In this document: positions 17,788 to 24,875 of the stretch, piece after piece
Layout of the letters: every line of letters starts with the position of its first letter
How positions within the stretch are numbered: the first letter of the stretch is position 1
Assembly (NCBI GenBank): GCA_020635915.1
Contig: JACJYU010000001.1
Location: forward strand, 2,394,501-2,458,500
Source: Flammeovirgaceae bacterium
GTDB lineage: Bacteria > Bacteroidota > Bacteroidia > Cytophagales > Cyclobacteriaceae
Direction of reading: 5' to 3'
Length of the DNA: 64,000 bases
Translations under genes and position numbers: made by a program
Notes under the pieces: generated by a model
What the model saw: the letters and a program-made list of their open reading frames with translations, nothing else
What the model was told of the DNA's origin: nothing
Databases searched by the model: none

Positions 17788-18549
17788 ATGAAAAGGCAAT
17801 ATTTTTTAATGGCGATGGTAGTGCTGATGGCCTCCGGCTTGCGGGCACAGGAATACAAGTTGGCAAAGAATACCGGGGAGTTGAACATACAGGAAGTAAA
17901 CCATGTAAAGATCGAAGGCTATGGCGGGAAGGAAATCATCTTTAGCTCCAGCAGCTATAGCCATGACAGGGACGATCGTGCAAAAGGATTGCGTGCCATC
18001 AGTGGTCTTGGCCTCGAAGACAATACCGGCCTGGGGCTGTCGGTAATGGAAGCCAACGGTGTGGTGGAAGTGCGGCAGCTAAAAAAAATGGATGGGCCCA
18101 ACATCCTGATAAAGGTGCCCCAGGGCATGGGCATAAAATATGTCCACACATCGCCCTATGGCAGTGACGTGGAAATAAAAAATGTGGAGGGGAATTTGAG
18201 CGTGTCCACTGTGCACAATGATGTCAAACTGGAAAACACTACCGGCTTGTTGGATGTGCGCACGGTGCATGGCGATATAGACGCACGCTTCGATGCCATT
18301 AGCAAACCCGTTTCGCTGGCCTCCACCCACGGGCATGTTGACGTGACCATGCCGGTGGCCACCAAAGCCGATTTAAAATTAAACACATCATGGGGCGAAA
18401 TATTCGTTGACCCGGGGTTCAAACTGGAAATGGACAAGGCAGGTGGCATGATGAAGTATAGCGACAAGATAACGGCAAAGATCAACGGTGGCGGGACTGG
18501 GATTGCTTTGTCCTCGTCACACGACAATATTTACCTCCGCAAGAATTAG
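17788..18549 (+). CDS. Secreted DUF4097-like beta-helix protein, copy 2
   Basis: 253 residues from MKRQYFLMAMVVLMASG, chosen because it opens the signal peptide directly; an in-frame ATG at 17755, 2 bases after the previous stop, is the alternative. Cleavage is near LRAQ. The mature part has the same blocks as copy 1 (GLRAISGLGLEDNTGLGLSV) and ends NIYLRKN. The two copies look like a recent tandem duplication, with copy 2 richer in His near residues 150-200 (VHNDV, VHGDI, THGHV). Confidence 0.75.
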   Translation: MKRQYFLMAMVVLMASGLRAQEYKLAKNTGELNIQEVNHVKIEGYGGKEIIFSSSSYSHDRDDRAKGLRAISGLGLEDNTGLGLSVMEANGVVEVRQLKKMDGPNILIKVPQGMGIKYVHTSPYGSDVEIKNVEGNLSVSTVHNDVKLENTTGLLDVRTVHGDIDARFDAISKPVSLASTHGHVDVTMPVATKADLKLNTSWGEIFVDPGFKLEMDKAGGMMKYSDKITAKINGGGTGIALSSSHDNIYLRKN

Positions 18550-18568
18550 CCCCGGGAATTATAAAAAA

Positions 18569-19309
18569 ATGACAATGAAAACCTTCTTTATCTTCGCACT
18601 GCAATGGCTTGCCTTTGGCGCTTGGGCACAAACCACAATAAGCAAATCGGTGCCGGTGGGCACCGGGCAAAAGGTTTTAATGAAATTTGATTACCCGGAG
18701 CTGATAAAGGTGGGCACCTGGGACAAGAACGAAATATCCATCCAGACACAAGTCGATATCAACAATGGCGAAAATGACGATGCATTTGAATGGCTTGTCA
18801 ATAACGATGGGCCTGTCATCGAAATTGAAAGCAATATCCGGGGTTTGAAAAACCTCCCCCAAATGGTTACCGTTAGGGATGGTGCCGAAAAGATACTGTT
18901 TGCGTCCAGGGAAGAGTACAGGAAGTACAAGGCGGAAAATGGGCGGTCTTTCGACAGGGTCTCCTGGGGCGTTGACATTAACGTGACCATTGAGGTAAAG
19001 GTGCCCAAAGGAATGGAAACGGAAATCATCTCCACGTATGGGATGGTGGAAGTGCGGGGTTTTACCGGGCCGCTTAAAGTGGAAGCACGATATGGCGGGG
19101 TGGATGCGGCCCTTGATGAAAAAAGCGTGGGGGAACTCTCTGCTGAGGTCCACTACGGGCAAATATACTCCAACCTGGACGTGCGGTTGTCCGGGGATGG
19201 TTTTCAGGAAAAGGCTTTTTATACTTTTGTGTCCGCAAAGCCCGGCTCCGGGCCGCGGTATGGCTTTGCTTCCAAATATGGCAACGTTTACCTTCGAAAG
19301 TTGGACTGA
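18569..19309 (+). CDS. Secreted DUF4097-like protein, divergent copy 3
   Basis: 246 residues from MTMKTFFIFALQWLAFG; signal cleavage near GAWAQ. It has the strand-rich architecture and the terminal NVYLRKLD of copies 1 and 2 but lacks their GLRAI block and has a different charged segment (about residues 80-130). It closes the sigma-led operon and is followed by a strong terminator at 19333-19370. Confidence 0.7.
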   Translation: MTMKTFFIFALQWLAFGAWAQTTISKSVPVGTGQKVLMKFDYPELIKVGTWDKNEISIQTQVDINNGENDDAFEWLVNNDGPVIEIESNIRGLKNLPQMVTVRDGAEKILFASREEYRKYKAENGRSFDRVSWGVDINVTIEVKVPKGMETEIISTYGMVEVRGFTGPLKVEARYGGVDAALDEKSVGELSAEVHYGQIYSNLDVRLSGDGFQEKAFYTFVSAKPGSGPRYGFASKYGNVYLRKLD

Positions 19310-19332
19310 GCAAAAAATTTCCCACTAACGTA

Positions 19333-19370
19333 ATACCCCCTTGTATCCTTTTGCATGGGGGTATTTTTTT
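19333..19370 (+). terminator. Intrinsic terminator after the DUF4097 operon
   Basis: An 8-bp stem ATACCCCC (19333-19340) with GGGGGTAT (19357-19364), followed by T residues to 19370. It lies 23 bases after the stop of the third DUF4097-like gene and before the SET gene. Confidence 0.85.
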
Positions 19371-19416
19371 TGCATCTTGTGCGCGAAAATTTTTTTGTTG
19401 CTTTTTTTGGATCATT

Positions 19417-19923
19417 ATGGCGTTATTGGAAAAACAATTGTACGTGAAGAAGTCCACTTTGCCCGGGGCGGGAAAAGGATTGTTTACGAAGAAGAAGATA
19501 TTGAAGGGCACCCGGATTGTTGAATACAAGGGGGAAATACTCACCTGGAAAGAAGTGAAAAAATTGGCTGACGACCGCAACGGTTATGTATTCTACATCA
19601 ATAGCAAAAGGTGCATTGATGCCTGGAACTACAAAAAAGCACTGGGGAGGTACGCCAATGACGCCAAAGGGATTGGCCGCATAAAGGGGGTCAGGACCAA
19701 TTCGGAATACGTGATTAGTGACGACAAAAAAAAGTGCTACATCGATGCCATCAGGGACATTCCGGCCTGGTCCGAAATATTTGTCGAGTATGGGGCAGAC
19801 TACTGGAAAGTAGTGCGTGACAACCTGAAAATCGACCGGGAGTGGGAAAAGGAGAACAGGAAAAAAGGGAAAAAGGCAAAAAAAGCAAAGTTGCCCCACC
19901 ATAAGGCGACCAAGCGGATGTAG
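19417..19923 (+). CDS. SET-domain protein (putative protein-lysine methyltransferase)
   Basis: 168 residues from MALLEKQLYVKKSTLPGAGK. SET signatures are in order: GKGLFTKKKILKGTRI, YKGEILTW, a central ALGRYANDAK in place of the usual RFxNH, and EIFVEYGADYW at the post-motif aromatic site. The tail (about 145-168) is strongly Lys-rich, suggesting nucleic-acid or surface binding. Small SET proteins occur sporadically in bacteria and their substrates are mostly unknown. The frame extends upstream to 19351 through the terminator hairpin, which argues for the later start. Confidence 0.8.
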   Translation: MALLEKQLYVKKSTLPGAGKGLFTKKKILKGTRIVEYKGEILTWKEVKKLADDRNGYVFYINSKRCIDAWNYKKALGRYANDAKGIGRIKGVRTNSEYVISDDKKKCYIDAIRDIPAWSEIFVEYGADYWKVVRDNLKIDREWEKENRKKGKKAKKAKLPHHKATKRM

Positions 19924-19930
19924 TTTCCCG

Positions 19931-20377
19931 TCAATTCTTGCTGGCCTCCTCTTTGGCCTGTTCCAGCGCGTTCTCCATGGTTTGGCGCACTTCCTTGATT
20001 TTCTCCATTTGAGACTCCAGGTAGGCGCGCGCCTGTTCCTCATCGGCCGAGTCGGGCAGCGGGTTGAATTGGTGCATCCAATCCATCATGGCATTGTTGG
20101 CCGAGTCGAGCACCAGCACCATGTGTTCCAGGGCTTCTTTTCTTTCCGCCACCAAATCGGGCGAGTTTGCGATTTTCTCCTGTAGCTGTGATTTGATTTT
20201 ATAGATGTCTTCCATTTTGGGCATCACCTCGTCATGCAGGCCCATCACCTGGTCGTAGAGTGCCTGGTTGGGGCCGTCTTCCCCTTCCGCACCATCGCCT
20301 TCGCTACCACTTTGGGGTTTCCCGCATGCGGCCAGCACGGCCAGAAAAAGGATAAAGAGTTTGTAAGTTGGTTTCAT
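19931..20377 (-). CDS. Hypothetical helical lipoprotein
   Basis: 148 residues with a short signal and lipobox LAAC, then a Gly/Glu/Asp-rich linker and a long amphipathic helix region (about 40-148) rich in Glu, Gln and Met. Related Bacteroidota proteins carry the uninformative name viral A-type inclusion protein. No catalytic motif. It converges with the SET gene; the stop codons are 7 bases apart. Confidence 0.65.
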   Translation of the reverse strand: MKPTYKLFILFLAVLAACGKPQSGSEGDGAEGEDGPNQALYDQVMGLHDEVMPKMEDIYKIKSQLQEKIANSPDLVAERKEALEHMVLVLDSANNAMMDWMHQFNPLPDSADEEQARAYLESQMEKIKEVRQTMENALEQAKEEASKN

Positions 20378-20651
20378 ATATTAACGGTTCAGTATTAGCG
20401 TATGTGCGGGATTAGAAGCACTTCCCTTCGGTTTACCGATTTGTTTGTCAATATTCAATTTGTTGAAATTTAACACTTTATCCCGCATTACGCTTAAGAT
20501 TGTGCCCGTCAAAGGTACGGTTTTAATGCCTTTTTCATCCAGTCCCCAAAGCAAACGATAGTTAGGTTTTGAATAAATTTTGTAAAAAATACCTGACCGG
20601 TGGTTGTCCTGAACAAATATTTTGCTTTCTTAGCGCCTCAATTAGGAAGAA

Positions 20652-20732
20652 GTGGACAACAAGCGATTTTACTTTTACTTTTTTAGCTATCAGACCCACC
20701 CGGGACTTGATCAGGAACTGCTTTGTTGTTGA
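20652..20732 (+). CDS. Leader peptide of the Phe/Tyr operon attenuator
   Basis: 26 codons from GTG (20652), preceded by AGGAAGAA, to TGA (20730-20732). An in-frame TAG at 20643-20645 leaves GTG as the only reasonable start. Codons 6-13 read Phe-Tyr-Phe-Tyr-Phe-Phe-Ser-Tyr: seven aromatic residues in eight codons, all Phe codons TTT. The frame is followed by a perfect terminator hairpin and then by prephenate dehydratase. This is the arrangement of classical pheA/trp leader peptides: scarcity of charged tRNA-Phe or tRNA-Tyr would stall the ribosome in the run. Too short to be found by ordinary gene calling. The 274 bases upstream (20378-20651) hold no other gene; they should contain the promoter, but I could not place it. 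Confidence 0.8.
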   Translation: MDNKRFYFYFFSYQTHPGLDQELLCC

Positions 20733-20787
20733 AAAATAAACAGAGAACCTTCAGAAAGTCCCGGAAAACCCGGGACTTTCTGTTTTT
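20699..20787 (+). promoter_or_regulatory. Transcription attenuator (antiterminator/terminator) of the Phe/Tyr operon
   Basis: Terminator: 13-bp perfect stem 20752-20764 with 20770-20782, loop AAAAC, then TTTTT (20783-20787). Competing structure: CCGGGACTT at 20700-20708, inside leader codons 17-19, can pair over 9 bp with AAGTCCCGG at 20756-20764, the left arm of the terminator. A ribosome stalled in codons 6-11 leaves 20700-20708 free to form this antiterminator; one that reaches the stop codon separates the two segments and lets the terminator form. The structural gene starts 12 bases after the T-run. Confidence 0.8.
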
Positions 20788-20799
20788 ATGGACTTTTAG

Positions 20800-21639
20800 A
20801 TGGACAGAAAGAAAAAAACAAAAGTGGCGATACAGGGGATCGCCACCAGTTTCCACGAAGTGGCGGCCATACAGCATTTTGGCCAGGAGGTGCAGACCGT
20901 TGAGTGCCTCACTTTTCACGAAATGTGCGAAACCCTGAAAAATGGACTTTCCGATTTTGGGGTAATGGCAATTGAAAACTCGATTGCAGGCAGCATCCTG
21001 CCTAATTATTTCCTGTTGCAGCAATACCACTTTACCATTCTTGGGGAGGTGTACCTCCCCATCCGGATGCACCTGCTGGCCTTGCCGGGCGTGGGCTTGT
21101 CCGATATCAAGGTAATCGAATCGCACCCCATGGCCATACGCCAGTGTGCCGACTACCTGCAACAATTGCCCCACGTGGAAATACGGGAGAGCGATGACAC
21201 GGCATGGTCCGCAAAAAAAATAGGGGAAGGCAAACTGACCGACACGGCAGCCATTGCCAACGAGCAAGCGGCCAAAAAATTTGGATTGTCCCTTCTGGAA
21301 AAAAGGATAGAGACCCATAAGAAAAATTTTACCCGGTTCCTCATCCTCTCCAGAAGGAACGGGACATGGAATGGGGGCAACAAGGCCTCCCTCTCCTTTG
21401 AGGTGGCCAATGAGGTGGGCAGCCTGGCCGATGCGTTGATGACCTTTAAGGCCCAAAAGATCAACCTGTCCAAAATCCAATCCGTGCCCATCATTGGAAA
21501 ACCCTCGGAGTACACCATACATGTGGATGTGGAATGGGGAAAAAGAAAGGACTATGATGAGGCCATCCACCACCTGGTGCGGCAGGTAAGGAACCTCAAC
21601 ATCATGGGGGAATATAAAAAAGCAGCAATTAAGTTTTAG
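20800..21639 (+). CDS. pheA: Prephenate dehydratase with C-terminal ACT domain
   Basis: 279 residues. The catalytic dehydratase domain covers about residues 5-185 (VAIQGIATSFHEVAAIQHFG; GVMAIENSIAG; the KKNFTRFLILSRR segment holds the catalytic Thr-Arg-Phe motif). The ACT regulatory domain follows (SLSFEVANEVGSLADALMTF ... KIQSVPIIGKP), expected to bind phenylalanine for feedback inhibition. It converts prephenate to phenylpyruvate. There is no chorismate mutase domain; that activity is fused to DAHP synthase at the end of the operon. First structural gene after the attenuator, 4 bases before the aminotransferase. Confidence 0.95.
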   Translation: MDRKKKTKVAIQGIATSFHEVAAIQHFGQEVQTVECLTFHEMCETLKNGLSDFGVMAIENSIAGSILPNYFLLQQYHFTILGEVYLPIRMHLLALPGVGLSDIKVIESHPMAIRQCADYLQQLPHVEIRESDDTAWSAKKIGEGKLTDTAAIANEQAAKKFGLSLLEKRIETHKKNFTRFLILSRRNGTWNGGNKASLSFEVANEVGSLADALMTFKAQKINLSKIQSVPIIGKPSEYTIHVDVEWGKRKDYDEAIHHLVRQVRNLNIMGEYKKAAIKF

Positions 21640-21643
21640 CAGG

Positions 21644-22846
21644 ATGATAGAATTGGCAAAGCGCATTGAAAAAGTGGAAGAATATTACTTCTCCAAAAAA
21701 TTGCAGGAGGTAAGAGGCCTCGACAGCCCTGGGCTTCCGGTTATTAATTTGGGGATAGGCAGCCCCGACCAGCCCCCGGCCCCCCGTGTGATCGAAGCCT
21801 TGCAGGCCACGGCACAGCTTCCGGGAAGCCATGGGTACCAGCCCTACAAGGGGATACCCGGCCTGGGGGCCGCCATTTCAAGTTTTTATAAAAGGATATA
21901 CGGGTTTTGCCCCGACCCCAAGAAGATGGTATTGCCATTGATGGGCTCGAAAGAAGGCATTATGCATATTTCAATGGCCTTTGTAAACGAAGGCGATGAA
22001 GTGCTGGTCCCCGATCCCGGATACCCCACCTACGCTTCCGCATCGCAACTGGTGGGCGCAAAAGTCACCACCTACGACCTGGACGAAAATAACGGATGGC
22101 AGATTGATGTGGATGAATTGGAAAAAAGGGACCTCTCAAAAGTAAAAATCATGTGGATCAATTCCCCGCACATGCCTACGGGAAGCGTGATGGCCGTAGC
22201 CCACATGAAGCGGTTGGTCGCGTTGGCAAGGGCAAACCGTTTCCTGCTGGTGAACGACAATCCATACGGCCTTATCCTTAACATCTCCCCACAAAGTATT
22301 TTTTCAATTGAAGGGGCGGAAGAAGTGGCACTTGAACTTAACTCGCTGAGCAAATCCCACAACATGCCGGGCTGGCGCATAGGCTGGCTGGTAGGGGGCG
22401 CTGCCCATGTGGATGCCGTACTGCGCGTGAAAAGCAACATGGACTCCGGCATGTTCCTGGGCATACAGCAGGCAGCGGTAGAGGCGCTTCAACAACCGGA
22501 CGAGTGGTTTGAAGGGTTGAACCATTTGTACAGGCAAAGACGGGCCAAGGCTTTTGAACTGCTGGAGTTGTTGTCTTGTGTTTTTTCGCGCCAACAGGCA
22601 GGGCTGTTTGTTTGGGCCAAGGTGCCGGACAGCGTTCCTTCGGTGGAAGCGTGGATAGACTCAATACTGTATGGCGCCCGGGTGTTCATCACGCCTGGGT
22701 TCATATTTGGAAAAAATGGCCAACGGTATATCAGGATTTCACTATGTGCGCCCATCGAAAAACTTCAGGAGGCCCATGACCGCATAAGTGCCTTCAAGGC
22801 ACAAAATTTTGAAAAGCAGGAATTGACAAAAGAAACAATACAATGA
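21644..22846 (+). CDS. PLP-dependent class I/II aminotransferase (aromatic pathway)
   Basis: 400 residues, fold type I. The lysine that binds PLP is in SLSKSHNMPGWRIGW; NSPHMPTGS and NDNPYG are the usual cofactor-contact motifs (note His in place of the common Asn-Pro). Located between prephenate dehydratase and prephenate dehydrogenase, so it most likely transaminates phenylpyruvate and 4-hydroxyphenylpyruvate (or prephenate to arogenate). Its end overlaps the start of the next gene by 4 bases (ATGA), a sign of translational coupling. Confidence 0.9.
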   Translation: MIELAKRIEKVEEYYFSKKLQEVRGLDSPGLPVINLGIGSPDQPPAPRVIEALQATAQLPGSHGYQPYKGIPGLGAAISSFYKRIYGFCPDPKKMVLPLMGSKEGIMHISMAFVNEGDEVLVPDPGYPTYASASQLVGAKVTTYDLDENNGWQIDVDELEKRDLSKVKIMWINSPHMPTGSVMAVAHMKRLVALARANRFLLVNDNPYGLILNISPQSIFSIEGAEEVALELNSLSKSHNMPGWRIGWLVGGAAHVDAVLRVKSNMDSGMFLGIQQAAVEALQQPDEWFEGLNHLYRQRRAKAFELLELLSCVFSRQQAGLFVWAKVPDSVPSVEAWIDSILYGARVFITPGFIFGKNGQRYIRISLCAPIEKLQEAHDRISAFKAQNFEKQELTKETIQ

Positions 22847-23739
22847 GGGCAACGATTATAGGACTGGGGCTGATTGGGGGGTCCATAGCCTTGGAGTTAA
22901 GGAAAAAAGGAGTGGCCACCAGGCTGGTAGGCGTTGACCGTGACCCCGCCCATGCCGCTGAAGCAGTGAGGCTGGGGCTTGTCGATGAAACACAACCTTT
23001 CGAATCTGCCATTGGGAACACGGACTTGATTGTCCTGGCCATCCCGGTAACGGCAATCACAAAAATGGTGGCCGGGCTTTTGGACGAAATAGGGCCGGGC
23101 GTAACCGTCCTGGACATGGGCTCCACCAAGGCGGCCATATGCAATGCCATCAGGGGGCACCGGAACAGGGGCCAGTTTGTGGCCGCCCACCCCATTGCGG
23201 GAACGGAAAATTCCGGGCCTGCCGCGGCCTTTGCAGGGTTGTTCCGCAATAAGACAATGATCGTTTGTGAAAGCGGCCTTTCTTCGGCAAAGGCAATGGA
23301 CGTGGCCAGCCAGGTTTTTGCGGCCATGGAAGTAAAGACCATATCCATGGACCCAACCGGGCACGACAGGCACGTGGCGTATGTTTCCCACCTGTCCCAC
23401 GTCAGCTCCTTTTTGCTGGGGCAAACCGTAATGGATATTGAGAAGGACGAAAAAAATATTTTTGACCTGGCCGGGAGCGGCTTTGCCTCCACCGTTCGCC
23501 TGGCGAAAAGCTCCCCTGACATGTGGGCGCCCATATTTGAGCAGAACGTGGAGTACCTGAGCCAGGCCCTTTTGGAATACATCATGCACTTACAGCGCTT
23601 TCATTATCACCTGATGAAGAAAGACACGAAGGAAATCCATAGGATAATGACGGAAGCAAACGATATCAGGCGGGTATTGAACGGAATAGAATTAAAAGAC
23701 GAAAAGGAAAACAAAGTTGGGTTATTAATTGAAGACTAA
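22843..23739 (+). CDS. tyrA: Prephenate dehydrogenase
   Basis: 298 residues. An N-terminal NAD(P)-binding Rossmann fold has the IGLGLIGGSIA loop; HPIAGTENSGP carries the catalytic His and substrate-contact region; the C-terminal half is the helical dimerisation domain. No ACT or chorismate mutase domain is fused. It makes 4-hydroxyphenylpyruvate from prephenate for tyrosine. Third gene of the operon; the following gene begins one base after its stop. Confidence 0.93.
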   Translation: MRATIIGLGLIGGSIALELRKKGVATRLVGVDRDPAHAAEAVRLGLVDETQPFESAIGNTDLIVLAIPVTAITKMVAGLLDEIGPGVTVLDMGSTKAAICNAIRGHRNRGQFVAAHPIAGTENSGPAAAFAGLFRNKTMIVCESGLSSAKAMDVASQVFAAMEVKTISMDPTGHDRHVAYVSHLSHVSSFLLGQTVMDIEKDEKNIFDLAGSGFASTVRLAKSSPDMWAPIFEQNVEYLSQALLEYIMHLQRFHYHLMKKDTKEIHRIMTEANDIRRVLNGIELKDEKENKVGLLIED

Positions 23740-23740
23740 T

Positions 23741-24841
23741 ATGAAAAAGGATTTGCAATTGGAAAAAATGGAAAGTTGGATAAAGGCCGAAAGGCCGCTG
23801 GTCATCAGCGGGCCATGCAGTGCCGAAAGCGAAGGCCAGATGGTGGGCACGGCCAAACTATTGAAGGCCACCGGCAAAGTAAACGTGCTGCGTGCCGGCA
23901 TTTGGAAGCCCAGGACCAGGCCCGGGCAATACGAGGGTGCCGGAAAGGAAGGGCTGGCCTGGTTGATGAAGGCAAAGGCCGAGACTGGCCTGCCGGTGGC
24001 AACGGAAGTGGCCAACGCCTCGCATGTGGAGGAATGCCTCAAGGCCGGGGTGGACATACTGTGGGTGGGCGCGCGCACTACCGTCAACCCATTCTCCGTG
24101 CAGGAGGTGGCCGATGCGCTCCGGGGGGTGGATATCCCCGTGCTGGTCAAAAACCCCGTCAACCCTGACCTCGAATTGTGGATAGGGGCATTGGAAAGGC
24201 TGAACCGGGCGGGCATCAAAAAGCTGGCGGCCATCCACCGCGGGTTTTCCTCTTTTGACAAAAGCCCTTTCAGGAATGCGCCCATGTGGGACATCGCCAT
24301 AGAACTGAAGACGAGGTTCCCCGAATTGGACATCATCTGCGATCCCAGCCATATTGCAGGGCAAAGGGAATTGATCCCTTTCATCTCGCAGAAAGCCATC
24401 GACCTGGACATGGCCGGGCTGATGATAGAAAGCCACATAGAACCATCCGTGGCCCTAAGCGATGCCAAGCAACAGTTGGCCCCCTCCGCACTGGCCAAAA
24501 TCCTGGAGGATTTGGTTGTGCGCACGCCCTCAACTGCCAATAAGGAATTTAAAAACACCCTGACCATCCTCAGGGAACAGATAGACCAGTTGGATGACCA
24601 GATCATGCAAACGATGGCGGCCAGGATGAAAATATCAGAGCAGATCGGCAACTACAAACGCGACAGCAAAGTGACCATATTGCAGGTGAACCGGTGGGAG
24701 GAGATCGTGCAAACCAGGATTGCCCAGGGCAATGCCATGGGATTGGGAGGGGATTTTATAACCAACCTCCTCAAGCTGATCCACAACGAATCCATACAGG
24801 TGCAACAGCGCGTAATGAACAGCGTGGCCGAAAAGGTGTAG
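23741..24841 (+). CDS. Bifunctional DAHP synthase / chorismate mutase (AroQ at C terminus)
   Basis: 366 residues from MKKDLQLEKMESWIKAERPL. The DAHP synthase barrel (about 15-255) has SGPCSAES, the WKPRTRPG loop and the metal-site motif DPSHIAGQR. The C-terminal 90 residues (from LTILREQIDQLDDQIMQTMA) form an AroQ-type chorismate mutase. It thus catalyses the first shikimate step and the committed step to prephenate, so the operon covers entry and the Phe/Tyr branch. In Bacillus-type fusions the mutase is at the N terminus; the C-terminal order is usual in Bacteroidota. Confidence 0.94.
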   Translation: MKKDLQLEKMESWIKAERPLVISGPCSAESEGQMVGTAKLLKATGKVNVLRAGIWKPRTRPGQYEGAGKEGLAWLMKAKAETGLPVATEVANASHVEECLKAGVDILWVGARTTVNPFSVQEVADALRGVDIPVLVKNPVNPDLELWIGALERLNRAGIKKLAAIHRGFSSFDKSPFRNAPMWDIAIELKTRFPELDIICDPSHIAGQRELIPFISQKAIDLDMAGLMIESHIEPSVALSDAKQQLAPSALAKILEDLVVRTPSTANKEFKNTLTILREQIDQLDDQIMQTMAARMKISEQIGNYKRDSKVTILQVNRWEEIVQTRIAQGNAMGLGGDFITNLLKLIHNESIQVQQRVMNSVAEKV

Positions 24842-24875
24842 GCTGCATGGAAAAAGGAAGGCCCGGCCAAATGGC

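Noticed and set aside
20640..20799. T-box riboswitch upstream of prephenate dehydratase
   Set aside because: No T-box consensus or specifier-loop structure seen; the Phe/Tyr-rich translated leader and the competing hairpins explain the region better.
20788..20799. Three-codon frame ATG-GAC-TTT-TAG just before the pheA start
   Set aside because: Too short to support; its ATG falls right after the terminator T-run and may be chance, though the TAG-ATG junction could allow re-initiation.
20683..21666. 327-residue minus-strand open frame covering pheA
   Set aside because: Antisense shadow of prephenate dehydratase; it would also run through the attenuator hairpin.
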